Positions 24,293-33,063 of a stretch of 64,000 nt of DNA are shown one piece after another. The number at the start of each line of letters is the position of its first letter. The stretch's first letter is position 1. The position numbers and the translations under genes were made by a program. This DNA comes from Micavibrio_B sp964633355 (GTDB lineage Bacteria; Pseudomonadota; Alphaproteobacteria; Micavibrionales; Micavibrionaceae): positions 30,749-94,748 of the forward strand of contig CAZWGO010000007.1 in assembly GCA_964633355.1 (NCBI GenBank), read 5' to 3'. The notes under the pieces were generated by a model. That model had not been told where the DNA came from. It saw only the letters and a program-made list of their open reading frames with translations, and searched no databases.

Positions 24293-24949
24293 ATGCCCTT
24301 CATTCATCTCACCCCCGAAATGGCTTTGGAAATTTACGCGCAAGGCGGCTTCCCCATGGCCGAGCGCGGCGATGATGACAGTTTTGAAATCTTCGAAGCA
24401 CGGCAAAGGTCGCTTCTGCCTTTTCAAAATCTGCATGTTTCAAAATCCTTGCGAAAAGTCATTCTCAAAAACGAATTCGACATACGCATCAATACGGCCT
24501 TCAAAGACGTTATTACCGCCTGCGGCGAAACCAAACAGGGCCGCGACGAGACATGGATCAACAAACCTATCCGCGACTGTTTTATAGAACTTCACAAAAT
24601 GGGGCACGCCCATAGCGTCGAAGCATGGAAAGATGAAAAACTCGCCGGCGGATTATATGGACTTCAGATCGGCTCGGCGTTTTGCGGCGAGAGCATGTTC
24701 TCGCGGGCGACCGATGCCAGCAAAACTGCCCTCGTCCATCTTTGCGCCAGATTGAAGGCGACCGGCTTTACGCTTCTGGATGCCCAGCTCCCCAATCCGC
24801 ATCTGGAGCAATTCGGGCAAACTCTGATCTCTCAAGATGAGTATCTGAAGCGCCTTGACGCTGCCCTACGAAGTAATCCGGATTTCATGTCTGTGGAAAT
24901 GACTGAAAGAGATTTAATTCAAAAATATTTGCAAGTAATTACAGAGTAA
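24293..24949 (+). CDS. aat: Leucyl/phenylalanyl-tRNA-protein transferase
   Basis: 218 residues. It adds Leu or Phe from charged tRNA to proteins with N-terminal Arg or Lys, marking them for ClpAP (N-end rule). Family blocks: IYAQGGFPMAE (usually AYxxGxFPW), TWINKPIRDCFIELHKMGHAHSVEAW and LAGGLYGLQIGSAFCGESMFSRATDASK. The usual Trp after FP is Met here. The C-terminal 20 residues diverge. Follows accC after the palindromic repeat and probably has its own or read-through transcription. Confidence 0.94.
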   Translation: MPFIHLTPEMALEIYAQGGFPMAERGDDDSFEIFEARQRSLLPFQNLHVSKSLRKVILKNEFDIRINTAFKDVITACGETKQGRDETWINKPIRDCFIELHKMGHAHSVEAWKDEKLAGGLYGLQIGSAFCGESMFSRATDASKTALVHLCARLKATGFTLLDAQLPNPHLEQFGQTLISQDEYLKRLDAALRSNPDFMSVEMTERDLIQKYLQVITE

Positions 24950-24950
24950 T

Positions 24951-24982
24951 AAAACAAAAATCCGGGCCATTTCTGGTCCGGA
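24951..24982 (-). terminator. Terminator serving the 47-residue minus-strand gene
   Basis: TCCGGGCCA (24961-24969) pairs with TGGTCCGGA (24974-24982), 9 bp with one G-T, loop TTTC. Plus-strand AAAACAAAAA on the left reads TTTTTGTTTT after the stem on the minus strand. No T-run on the plus side, so it belongs to the minus-strand gene 40 bases upstream more than to aat. Confidence 0.75.
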
Positions 24983-25021
24983 CCATCTGATTATTACTTA
25001 ATATCCAAGTAATTAACTCGT

Positions 25022-25165
25022 TTAATTGTTTGCGACGGCAGGCCTCATTTGAAAGGCCAATTTCCGGCCATAAGCAGTCCTGCTGTAAAACAATCGAGTT
25101 AAATCGCAGCTTTTGAATATGTTACTAAAAGTCTGCTTGTTGAACTTTCTTGGTAATCTAATCAT
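25022..25165 (-). CDS. 47-residue basic small protein, previously easy to miss
   Basis: The ATG at 25163-25165 is preceded, 6 bases away, by a near-ideal AAAGGAGG ribosome site. The 47 codons end in TAA and a good terminator follows 40 bases on. The protein begins MIRLPRKFNKQTF and is rich in Arg, Lys and Phe, with one Cys at position 20 and no membrane helix. Expected charge is strongly positive, so nucleic acid or ribosome binding is possible. A TATGAT box lies about 28 bases upstream (25193-25198) with only a weak -35. No family recognised. It fills most of an otherwise gene-free 410-base stretch between aat and the TolC-like gene. Confidence 0.6.
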   Translation of the reverse strand: MIRLPRKFNKQTFSNIFKSCDLTRLFYSRTAYGRKLAFQMRPAVANN

Positions 25166-25273
25166 GTTGGCCTCCTTTGTTATACTTAACCTATCATAAT
25201 CTATACTTAGATAGTAGCGAAATCGGTTATTTTGTATTTACTTTTTATTAAGAATTTAATACCGCAAATACCG

Positions 25274-25292
25274 CTTTGACATGGAGTCAAAG
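25274..25292. promoter_or_regulatory. Palindrome upstream of the TolC-like lipoprotein gene
   Basis: CTTTGAC (25274-25280) and GTCAAAG (25286-25292) are perfect inverted arms around ATGGA. A TTGACA hexamer (25276-25281) lies within it, so a regulator bound here would cover a -35 box; the matching -10 is unclear. A perfect DnaA-box-like TTATCCACA follows at 25304-25312. Confidence 0.35.
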
Positions 25293-25359
25293 CTTTGGCA
25301 AACTTATCCACAGAGTTACCCCCGATTCGTTCCCCACTTTTTGTATTTCCGGATTCATT

Positions 25360-27024
25360 GTGAAACATCCTTTTGTCCTCTTGCTGACCGCAACTGTGCT
25401 TTCGACGTCCCTGCTCGGCTGCTCAATGGGCAGCAAACCGGTGGATGTCAACGAACAGGCGGAAAACGTTAATAAAGATCTGGAGCGTCTTTACGGTGGT
25501 CAGGAAAAGCTGAAAAGCGAAATTGGCCTGTACGACGCCATGGCGCGCGGCATTAAGTATAATATCGAGAAACGCGACGCCGTGATGAATGAAATGGTCG
25601 CCAAGGGCGATATCGATCTCAAAGCGCTCAACCTTTTGCCAAACGTGACCGCCGGCGTCTACGCCAATGGTCGCAATGACGAGCAATATATCAGCGGACG
25701 CTCCAAAGCGACCGGCGCGCAGTCGCTCGAGCCGACGCAATTCGAAGATCAATATACAAGAACCGCTAATCTGGCGCTGAGCTGGAACACGCTTGATGCG
25801 GGGATCGGCTTTATCAATACCAAGGGCGCCTCCGACAAAGCACGCGCCGTGACCGAGCGCCGCCGCAAAGTCGTACAGAATATCGCGCAGGATATTCGCG
25901 AAGCCTATTGGCGCGCCGCCTCCGCCCAGCTTCTCGACGATCACATGAATTCCATGATGGCGGATTCCAAAAAACTCGCCAAACAGCTTGAAGATGCCGA
26001 GAACAAGAAATCCAGCCATGATGTCGAACATCTATTGAAATTACAAAAACGCATCTATGACACGATGGAGGATTTGATGGCGGAACGTGACCGCCTCGCG
26101 ACCGCTCATGCGGAACTGGCTGCCCTGATGGGCCTGCCGCCATCGGCGAAATTCCGTCTGGCGGACAATGAATCCAGTATGATGTCGAAAGATGCTATTC
26201 CATCGCTGAAATCCGACGTCAAAGACCTCGAAGTTCTGGCGCTGATGATCCGCCCTGAAATGCGTGAACACACGCTTTTAAAACGTGTCGCCACCCGAGA
26301 TATTCACAAGACGGTTTTAGAAACGTTCCCCGGCGTCGGCGGCATTCTTGCCTATAATTATGACGACAATTCTTTCCTCGACGATGAAAGCTGGATGAAC
26401 GCCTCTGTCGGCCTGACACAAAACGTCATGAAAATCTTCTCTTTCCCGCAGCGCTACAACCAGTCGAAAAATCTGGACGCATCTGCCGATATGAAACGCA
26501 TGGCGATGACCGCCGCTGTTCTGACACAAACCAATATCGCCTATACGCGCTATCAATTGGCGCAGGACCGTTACGATCTTTTGAAAAGCATGGCAGGCGT
26601 CAATCGCCGCATTGAAGACTATGCGCAAACGCGTAGAGAAAACGCGAAAGATAAAAATATCGTACAAGACGGTGAGCTTCTCGCCGCGCGGATGGATTCC
26701 CTTCTCACCCGCACGCGCCTCCAACTCGCTTATGCCGAAGGCCAGAATTCTTTTGGCCGTATCGTCAACTCGCTCGGCCTCGACCCGCTACCGCCGCATG
26801 TCGAAGACCAGTCCACCGAGCAACTGGCTAAAACCATCGAAAAACGCTTTGAAAACATGGACGGCGATACGATCACGTCCCTTTTGGAAAAAATCCGTGA
26901 AAAAACCAATCTTCTGGATGGCAATACCGGCGTTGCGTCACGCCTGAACAACCCTTCCGTTGCACCGCAAAACGTTTCAGCGATTGTTCCAAAGAAGAAA
27001 ATGTCCGATAATAAAGAGATCTGA
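25360..27024 (+). CDS. TolC/NodT-family outer membrane efflux lipoprotein
   Basis: 554 residues from the GTG at 25360; this start gives a lipoprotein signal (KHPFVLLLTATVLSTSLLGCS) with the lipobox Cys at about residue 20, while the upstream TTG does not. The remainder is long coiled-coil helices (ENVNKDLERLYGGQEKLKSE, RRKVVQNIAQDIREAYWRAA) with the duplicated layout of TolC-like exit ducts. Such proteins form trimeric channels with RND or ABC pumps. No pump or membrane-fusion gene adjoins, so it may serve a pump encoded elsewhere. Residues 95-110 hold the strand NLLPNVTAGVYANGRND typical of the barrel region. Confidence 0.82.
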   Translation: MKHPFVLLLTATVLSTSLLGCSMGSKPVDVNEQAENVNKDLERLYGGQEKLKSEIGLYDAMARGIKYNIEKRDAVMNEMVAKGDIDLKALNLLPNVTAGVYANGRNDEQYISGRSKATGAQSLEPTQFEDQYTRTANLALSWNTLDAGIGFINTKGASDKARAVTERRRKVVQNIAQDIREAYWRAASAQLLDDHMNSMMADSKKLAKQLEDAENKKSSHDVEHLLKLQKRIYDTMEDLMAERDRLATAHAELAALMGLPPSAKFRLADNESSMMSKDAIPSLKSDVKDLEVLALMIRPEMREHTLLKRVATRDIHKTVLETFPGVGGILAYNYDDNSFLDDESWMNASVGLTQNVMKIFSFPQRYNQSKNLDASADMKRMAMTAAVLTQTNIAYTRYQLAQDRYDLLKSMAGVNRRIEDYAQTRRENAKDKNIVQDGELLAARMDSLLTRTRLQLAYAEGQNSFGRIVNSLGLDPLPPHVEDQSTEQLAKTIEKRFENMDGDTITSLLEKIREKTNLLDGNTGVASRLNNPSVAPQNVSAIVPKKKMSDNKEI

Positions 27025-27036
27025 GTTGTTATCTTT

Positions 27037-27110
27037 GTCATCCCGAGCGTAGCCGAGGGATCTCACCTATAGCAACCAAGATAAGATGTCTCCGCTTCGG
27101 TCGACATGAC
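27037..27110. repeat. GTCAT...ATGAC inverted repeat element
   Basis: About 74 bases beginning GTCATCCCGAGCG and ending GTCGACATGAC, with imperfect inverted ends. It contains the GAGGGATCTCACC block also seen in related form at 27906-27998. Such GTCATCCCGAGCG repeats are common in bacterial intergenic regions. It ends 20 bases before the DUF2147 ATG. Confidence 0.6.
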
Positions 27111-27129
27111 ACTATTTAAAGGAGCTATC

Positions 27130-27582
27130 ATGAAAATTCTGCTCACTGTTTTACTTACCCTATTCTCTGCCTCCTATGCTCTCGCTCAGGAAGCAACCGA
27201 CCCGACAGGTTTATGGCTGACCGAAAACAAACGCTCTGTCATTGAAATCCAGAAATGTCCGCAAGGTCTATGCGGCAACATTCACTGGATCATTGAGGGC
27301 GGCATGCAAACCGATGCCAAGAACCCGAATGAAGCCAAGCGCAATACTCCAATGTGCGGCCTGCCAATCCTCTGGGGTTTCAAGCAAAATCCCAAGAATG
27401 TAAAAGTCTGGGAGTCCGGCAAAATCTATAAAGCGGATGAAGGCGATGTCTATAACGCAACCGTCTCCGTTATCGATGCTAATAAACTTTACTTGCGCGG
27501 CTATGTCGGCATTCCGCTTCTCGGCAAGACCCAATACTGGTCCCGCGTAAACGGAAAAGATTATCCTGGCTGTAAGAAGTAA
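27130..27582 (+). CDS. DUF2147-family secreted protein
   Basis: 150 residues. The ATG at 27130 follows AAAGGAG and gives a signal peptide MKILLTVLLTLFSASYALAQ. The mature part shows the DUF2147 pattern: PTGLWLTENKRSVIEIQKC, GLCGNIHWI, then MCGLPILWGF, WESGKIYKADEGDVYNATV, YLRGYVGIPLLGKTQYWSRV. Four Cys are conserved in position for disulphides. Family members are lipocalin-like small beta-barrels of unknown role, often in the periplasm. Single-gene unit with a terminator. Confidence 0.9.
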   Translation: MKILLTVLLTLFSASYALAQEATDPTGLWLTENKRSVIEIQKCPQGLCGNIHWIIEGGMQTDAKNPNEAKRNTPMCGLPILWGFKQNPKNVKVWESGKIYKADEGDVYNATVSVIDANKLYLRGYVGIPLLGKTQYWSRVNGKDYPGCKK

Positions 27583-27593
27583 TTCGAATTTAG

Positions 27594-27621
27594 AAAATCC
27601 CCGTTAAAGCGGGGATTTTTT
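27594..27621 (+). terminator. Rho-independent terminator after the DUF2147 gene
   Basis: AAATCCCCG and CGGGGATTT pair around TTAAAG, followed by TTT. Lies 11 bases after the stop. Confidence 0.88.
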
Positions 27622-28131
27622 ATAAGCAGCCATTGCCAAATATATTGACATGAAAGGAAGATAGTCCTATCCTGTCAGAGTCAGCTTTTATCATGAAAAA
27701 GCACGCCGTTTTTCGGCCATCCCCAAGGAAAGCCAGAGGGGACCTACACCATCAAGCCCCACTCCTCGCATGCCTTCGCCCCCGTTAAAATTCAGGAAGC
27801 TTGCAAACTAACCTCTAATAAACTCTGCGGTCTCTGCGGCCCTGCGGCAAAAAGCTAACCTATCTAAAAAACGCGACGTTCAAACTATATAAAAGTTAAT
27901 TTCATGTCATTTCGACCGAGCCAAAGGCGAGTGGAGAAATCTCACCTTTCTTAAAGAAGATGAGATCCCTCGGCTCGTTATCACTCGCTCGCGATGACGG
28001 AAGGATAGATAAAATCTGAAAAAAATGAGAACGAAGTAGGAGACCATGTTAAGTTATTGAAAAACATAATATATTCACTTCTTCCATCGGCACCCTAGCA
28101 GTGACCTCAAATTTCCGTTAAGAGGGGAAAG
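27622..28131. other. Intergenic region before ribF, repeats only
   Basis: 510 bases without a convincing gene. From about 27690 to 27860 one plus-strand frame is open and reads FFGHPQGKPEGTYTIKP, but it lacks a start codon and ends in a CTGCGGTCTCTGCGG low-complexity repeat, so it may be a decayed gene fragment. A GTCAT-type inverted repeat follows at 27906-27998. The last 40 bases hold the ribF ribosome site (AGGGGAAAG). Confidence 0.5.
27906..27998. repeat. GTCAT...ATGAC inverted repeat element, second copy
   Basis: About 93 bases from GTCATTTCGACCGAG to CGCGATGAC. Inner segments GAAATCTCACCTTTCTT and AAGAAGATGAGATCCC are imperfect complements, allowing a long hairpin. Related in layout to 27037-27110. 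Confidence 0.6.
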
Positions 28132-29055
28132 ATGAAAACCTATTTCCTTTCCCAATCCGTCCCTGATGAAGCCAAAGCTGCTGTCACCGCTATTGGTAAT
28201 TTCGACGGGCTGCATCGCGGTCATATGGCATTGCTGGAAATTACCCGCAAGCGCGCCTTGGATGCCGGAAAGCCTTTTGCCGTTTTGACATTCGAGCCGC
28301 ATCCGCGCCGCCTGTTTCGCCCCGACGATGCGCCGTTTCGCATAACACCTCTCCCAGTCAAGCTTCAAAGGCTGGAAAATTCCCGTGCCGATATCGTCTT
28401 CGTCCTCGACTTCGACTGGGAAACCGCGCATCTCACTGTGGATGACTTCATCCGGAAAATCTTGAGAGGCAAGCTCGGCCTCGATGAAATCGTCATCGGT
28501 GCCGATTTCCATTTTGGCCGCAGCCGTTCCGGCTCTATCGAAAGCCTGCAAGAAGCGGGTTTTCACTGCACCACGCTCGGCCTTGTCAAAGATGCCTCTC
28601 ATGCCGTGTACTCTGCCACCCGCGTTCGCGGGCTGCTCCAGGCCGGAAATATCCGCGAAGCAAATGCACTTTTAGGCTGGAATTGGGAAATACAGGCCAA
28701 AGTCGAAAAAGGCGACCAGCGCGGGCGCGAACTTGGCTATCCGACCGCGAATATGCCGCTCGGTGAAACCATTCACCCCGCTTACGGCATTTATGCAAGC
28801 CTCGTCCAAATCGAAGGCGAAACGACATGGCGCATGGCCGCGAGCAATATCGGTATACGCCCGATGTTCGAAGCCAAAGTGGCGCTGGCCGAAACTTTTA
28901 TCTTTGATTTCGACGGCGATCTTTACGGTAAAACGCTTCGCGTGCGCCCGGTTGAAAAATTGCGCGACGAAGCCAAATTCGACAGTCTTGATGCTTTGAA
29001 AATCCAGATGGCCAAAGACTGCGAAATGGCGCGGAATATTCTCTCTAAGGCTTGA
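28132..29055 (+). CDS. ribF: Bifunctional riboflavin kinase / FAD synthetase
   Basis: 307 residues, full length. It makes FMN from riboflavin and FAD from FMN. The N-terminal nucleotidyltransferase domain has GNFDGLHRGH (22-31), FEPHPRR (54-60) and GADFHFGRSRSG (123-134). The C-terminal kinase domain has KGDQRGRELGYPTANM (193-208) with the PTAN metal/ATP motif and later FDFDGDLYGK. It heads a long plus-strand run: ileS follows after 55 bases, as in many proteobacteria (ribF-ileS-lspA). Confidence 0.97.
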   Translation: MKTYFLSQSVPDEAKAAVTAIGNFDGLHRGHMALLEITRKRALDAGKPFAVLTFEPHPRRLFRPDDAPFRITPLPVKLQRLENSRADIVFVLDFDWETAHLTVDDFIRKILRGKLGLDEIVIGADFHFGRSRSGSIESLQEAGFHCTTLGLVKDASHAVYSATRVRGLLQAGNIREANALLGWNWEIQAKVEKGDQRGRELGYPTANMPLGETIHPAYGIYASLVQIEGETTWRMAASNIGIRPMFEAKVALAETFIFDFDGDLYGKTLRVRPVEKLRDEAKFDSLDALKIQMAKDCEMARNILSKA

Positions 29056-29110
29056 TTTTTAAGGCTTTTTGTTGCCATAGTATGGTCCCGTTTCCCGTAG
29101 AAGAATTGAT

Positions 29111-31978
29111 ATGACCGAAGCCAATACTGCCGACCTTTACAAAGACACCGTCTTTTTGCCGAAAACCGATTTCCCGATGCGCGGCGAACTGCCCCAGAAG
29201 GAACCGGCCATTCTCAAACGCTGGCAGGACATGGATCTTTATGCAAAGATCCGCGCCGCCTCCAAAGGCCGCGAAAAATGGATTTTGCACTGGGGCCCTC
29301 CTTACGCCAATGGCCGCGCCCATGTCGGACATGCCTTTACCAAATCGCTTAAAGACATCGTCAACCGTTCCAAGCAAATGGCGGGTTTCGATGCGCCGCT
29401 TGTGCCGGGATGGGATTGCCACGGCCTGCCGATCGAATGGAAGATCGAAGAACGATATCGCGAAAAAGGGTTGAACAAGGACGACGTGCCGATTTTGCAA
29501 TTCCGTCAGGAATGCCGCGAATTCGCACAGGAATGGGCAGATATCCAGTCAGATGATTTCCAGCGTTTCGGCGTTCTAGCCGACTGGGCCAATCCTTACA
29601 TGACGCTGCATAAGAAATCGGAAGCCGATATCGCACGCGAGATTCATAAATTCCTTCTGAACGGCCTTCTCTATAAAGGCGTGAAACCTGTCATGTGGTC
29701 GGTGGTTGAAAAAACCGCCCTCGCCGAAGCCGAAGTCGAATACAAGGAACATAAATCCATCACTATCTGGGTAAAGTTTCCCGTCGTCTCGACAAAGCAC
29801 AAGCAAGCCGAAGGCGCATCTGTCGTTATCTGGACGACAACGCCTTGGACCATGCCATCAAATCGCGCTGTCGCTTTCGGAGCCGATATCGAATATGCGG
29901 TCTATACAATAAATGCGACCGAAGAAGGCTCCCGTGCCTCCGCAGGCGATAAAATCATTCTGGCAACGAAGCTGGCCGCCGATGTCATGAAAGCTGCAAA
30001 AGTATCAGATTATGCACAAAGCGAAATTTTCAAAGGCTCCGCACTTGAAGGTACTGTTCTCGCCCACCCGCTGCGCGGCTATGAATATGATTACGATGTG
30101 CCGATTTTGGAAGGTGATTTCGTCACCGATGATGCCGGAACAGGTTTCGTCCATATCGCGCCGAGCCACGGCGAGGACGACTATTTCCTCTACGTCAAAC
30201 ATTTCGGCGGACGTGATATTCCGGACAATGTCACCGATGACGGAAAAATGCGCGATCATGTTCCGAATTTCGCCGGCCTGTCGATCTATAACGACAAGGG
30301 CGAAATGGGCGATGTTAATTTCGCTATTTTGAAAGCACTGGATGCAGCCAAGAATCTTTTACACAAAGGTTCGCTTAAACATGAATACCCGCATAGCTGG
30401 CGGTCAAAAGCCCCACTGATTTTCCGCACGACGCCGCAATGGTTTATCGCCATGGATGAGAAATCCGATGGCGCAACCTTGCGCGAGAAATCCCTGCAAG
30501 GCATCAAGGATACAAAATGGTATCCCGCGGCCGGTGAAAACCGTATCACGGCCATGATTGCCAATCGTCCCGACTGGTGTATTTCTCGCCAGCGCGCCTG
30601 GGGCGTACCGATTGCGCTCTTCGTTTCAAAAAAAGACGGCAGCGTTTTAAAAGACGAAGCTGTGCTGAAATGCATCGGCGATATTTTCGAAGCTGAAGGT
30701 TCCGACGCTTGGTATGCGCGTCCGGCCTCCGATTTCCTTGGCAATAAATATAACGCCGATGATTACGACCAGGTTTTCGACGTCGTCGATGTCTGGTTTG
30801 AATCCGGCTGTACCCATGCTTTCGTTTGTGAAGCGCGCGATGATCTTCATTCACCCGCTGATCTCTACCTCGAAGGCTCCGACCAGCACCGCGGCTGGTT
30901 CCACTCTTCCCTTCTGGAATCTTGCGGTACGCGCGGCCATGCGCCCTATAAATCCGTCCTGACACATGGCTTCGTGCTGGATGAAAAAGGCTACAAGATG
31001 TCGAAATCGCTCGGCAATGTCGTCGATCCGCATGAGATCCTGAAAACCTATGGCGCAGATATCTTGCGCCTGTGGACGATTACGTCGGATTATTCTCAGG
31101 ACGTCAAAATCGGTGAAAGTCTTTTGAAGAATACGTCAGACTTATACCGCCGCTTCCGCAATACATTCCGCTTCCTGCTCGGCGCGCTTGACGGTCTGAC
31201 GAAAGAAGAACTGGTCGCCGAGTCCGATTACGCCAAAATGCCGGAGCTGGAACGCTATGTTCTCGATCAATTGTCGCGTCTTAACACCAAGATCGACGAA
31301 GCCATTGCCATCCATGACTACAATGAGATGATTCACCTGCTGCATCATTTCTGCAATCTGGAATTGTCGTCTTTCTATTTTGACATCCGTAAAGATCGTC
31401 TTTATTGCGACCGTCCTGATTTATTCGAGCGACGCGCGACGCGAACCGTCATGGCGAGACTATTTGAATATCTGGTTCACAAACTGGCGACCGTTATGCC
31501 GTTTACGACCGAAGAAGCATGGTCCTACAGGCCCAAAGGCGTCTTTAAAGATAGCGACAGCATTCACCTGAACGATTTCATGAATGTGCCCCAAGACTGG
31601 CTCGATGATGTGCTTTCCGCTCGCTGGGACGGTATCAAGGAAGTACGCGCCGCCGTGCTGGCCGCGATCGAGCCGAAACGGACTGACAAAACCATCGGTT
31701 CCTCGCTCGAAGCCTATCCGCATATTACCCTGCCTGAACAACTGGCCAAACTCGTCGAAGGCATCGACTTTGCCGAAGTCTGCATTACCTCTCAGGCACT
31801 CGTGAAATCCGGCCCTGCCGAAGAGATCAAAGTCACGATTGAAAAGGCCGAAGGCAATAAATGCGTTCGCTGTTGGAAAGTCCTGCCGGAGGTTGGCACC
31901 GATCCGGACTATCCCGATCTTTCCTTACGCGATGCCGATGCCGTGCGTTATTACCAAAGTGAAAAGAAAGCCGCCTGA
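29111..31978 (+). CDS. ileS: Isoleucyl-tRNA synthetase
   Basis: 955 residues, full-length class I synthetase with CP1 editing domain. The ATP site is GPPYANGRAHVGHA (62-75, HVGH form of HIGH) and KMSKS lies near 629-633 in GYKMSKSLGNVVDP. The editing region contains VVIWTTTPWTMPSNRAVAF. The C-terminal zinc region is NKCVRCWKVLPEV, but the second CxxC pair seen in E. coli is absent, so zinc binding there is doubtful. Its stop overlaps the lspA start by one base (TGATG). Confidence 0.98.
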   Translation: MTEANTADLYKDTVFLPKTDFPMRGELPQKEPAILKRWQDMDLYAKIRAASKGREKWILHWGPPYANGRAHVGHAFTKSLKDIVNRSKQMAGFDAPLVPGWDCHGLPIEWKIEERYREKGLNKDDVPILQFRQECREFAQEWADIQSDDFQRFGVLADWANPYMTLHKKSEADIAREIHKFLLNGLLYKGVKPVMWSVVEKTALAEAEVEYKEHKSITIWVKFPVVSTKHKQAEGASVVIWTTTPWTMPSNRAVAFGADIEYAVYTINATEEGSRASAGDKIILATKLAADVMKAAKVSDYAQSEIFKGSALEGTVLAHPLRGYEYDYDVPILEGDFVTDDAGTGFVHIAPSHGEDDYFLYVKHFGGRDIPDNVTDDGKMRDHVPNFAGLSIYNDKGEMGDVNFAILKALDAAKNLLHKGSLKHEYPHSWRSKAPLIFRTTPQWFIAMDEKSDGATLREKSLQGIKDTKWYPAAGENRITAMIANRPDWCISRQRAWGVPIALFVSKKDGSVLKDEAVLKCIGDIFEAEGSDAWYARPASDFLGNKYNADDYDQVFDVVDVWFESGCTHAFVCEARDDLHSPADLYLEGSDQHRGWFHSSLLESCGTRGHAPYKSVLTHGFVLDEKGYKMSKSLGNVVDPHEILKTYGADILRLWTITSDYSQDVKIGESLLKNTSDLYRRFRNTFRFLLGALDGLTKEELVAESDYAKMPELERYVLDQLSRLNTKIDEAIAIHDYNEMIHLLHHFCNLELSSFYFDIRKDRLYCDRPDLFERRATRTVMARLFEYLVHKLATVMPFTTEEAWSYRPKGVFKDSDSIHLNDFMNVPQDWLDDVLSARWDGIKEVRAAVLAAIEPKRTDKTIGSSLEAYPHITLPEQLAKLVEGIDFAEVCITSQALVKSGPAEEIKVTIEKAEGNKCVRCWKVLPEVGTDPDYPDLSLRDADAVRYYQSEKKAA

Positions 31979-32559
31979 TGAGCAAGACCACCCGCCTGTT
32001 GATCGGCCTGTTTATTATCATCGCTCTTGCTTTCCTCGATCAGTGGAGCAAATGGTATGTGATCGAAATGTATTTCCGCCCGCGTGATTTTTATGCCGAC
32101 GGCGCAAGTCTCGACTTCTGGACTTGGCTGACCAGCATGGCGCAAGAACGCTTTCCACCATATCAAAGCGAGATCACCTCGTACTTTAATCTTGTGATGG
32201 TCTGGAACAAGGGCGTCAGTTTCGGCATGTTCGCCAGCACCCATAGCTTTATGCCCTACGCTTTGATGGTCATGGCCCTTGGCCTCACCACATTCTTCAT
32301 TATCTGGATGTGGCGCTCGACATCGCTTCTGGCCGCCCTACCTTTAGCGATGGTTATTTCCGGCGCGCTCAGCAATGTCTGGGACCGCGCCCGTTTCGGC
32401 GCCGTGGCAGATTTCCTCGATTTCCACGTCGCAGGATATCACTGGCCAGCCTTTAACGTTGCCGATTCCTGCATCGTGCTAGGCGTTGCGGGACTGGCTC
32501 TTCATACGCTACTCTCGGGTAAAGAAAATTCAAACAAACCAGTTTCGGATCCGGCATGA
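31978..32559 (+). CDS. lspA: Lipoprotein signal peptidase (signal peptidase II)
   Basis: 193 residues, longer than the E. coli enzyme (164) because of an insert between helix 1 and the first conserved block. Inner-membrane aspartyl protease that removes signal peptides from diacylglyceryl-prolipoproteins. Visible motifs: FLDQWSKWYV, NLVMVWNKGVSFGMF, the first catalytic Asp in SGALSNVWDRARFGAVADFLDF and the second in FNVADSCIVLG. Four membrane helices. Its substrates probably include the lipoproteins encoded in this window. Overlaps the next gene by 4 bases. Confidence 0.96.
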   Translation: MSKTTRLLIGLFIIIALAFLDQWSKWYVIEMYFRPRDFYADGASLDFWTWLTSMAQERFPPYQSEITSYFNLVMVWNKGVSFGMFASTHSFMPYALMVMALGLTTFFIIWMWRSTSLLAALPLAMVISGALSNVWDRARFGAVADFLDFHVAGYHWPAFNVADSCIVLGVAGLALHTLLSGKENSNKPVSDPA

Positions 32560-33062
32560 AAAAACTTCTTATCATTTCCCTGATGTCAGCGACAATTTTA
32601 GGCGGATGCGCGCGCGCAAAACAGGAACTTGGCCTGACCCGCCGCACGCCGGACGAATTCGCCGTCGTCAAACGCGCGCCGCTTGAAATTCCGCCGGGCC
32701 TCAACCAGATTTCGTCGTTGCCGGAACCTCGCCCGGGCATGCAGCGCCCGCAAGAAGCCAGCCCTGAACAAGCAGCGCAAGCCGCTATTCTCGGCAGCTC
32801 GGTTCCTGTGCTTGAACAATCCTCTACGGGTGAATCAGCACTGCTGCAAAAAGCAGGCGCAACGAACGCCGTTACCAATATCCGCAATGTCGTCGACCGC
32901 GAAGCCGTCGAGGGTGCCGAAAAAAATCGCCCTGTCGCCAAGCGTATCATGAACTGGGGCAATAAGGATGACGCCGGCGCCGCCGTGATTGTCGACGCAC
33001 CTGCCGAAGCCAAGCGCATCAGGCAAAAACAGGCTGGCGAAACCCCATCGATTGAAGAATGA
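32556..33062 (+). CDS. DUF3035 lipoprotein
   Basis: 168 residues. Lipoprotein signal MKKLLIISLMSATILGGCARA with the lipobox Cys at residue 18. The family signature follows directly: GLTRRTPDEFAVVKRAPLEIPPGL. The rest is Pro/Ala/Gln-rich and probably disordered. DUF3035 proteins are an alphaproteobacterial family usually placed after lspA and before M16 peptidases, exactly as here; their role is unknown. The ATG overlaps the lspA end. Confidence 0.9.
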   Translation: MKKLLIISLMSATILGGCARAKQELGLTRRTPDEFAVVKRAPLEIPPGLNQISSLPEPRPGMQRPQEASPEQAAQAAILGSSVPVLEQSSTGESALLQKAGATNAVTNIRNVVDREAVEGAEKNRPVAKRIMNWGNKDDAGAAVIVDAPAEAKRIRQKQAGETPSIEE

Positions 33063-33063
33063 C

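Noticed and set aside
27690..27860. Open plus-strand frame reading FFGHPQGKPEGTYTIKP
   Set aside because: No start codon after an in-frame TGA, no ribosome site, and it ends in CTGCGG low-complexity repeat. At best a decayed fragment.
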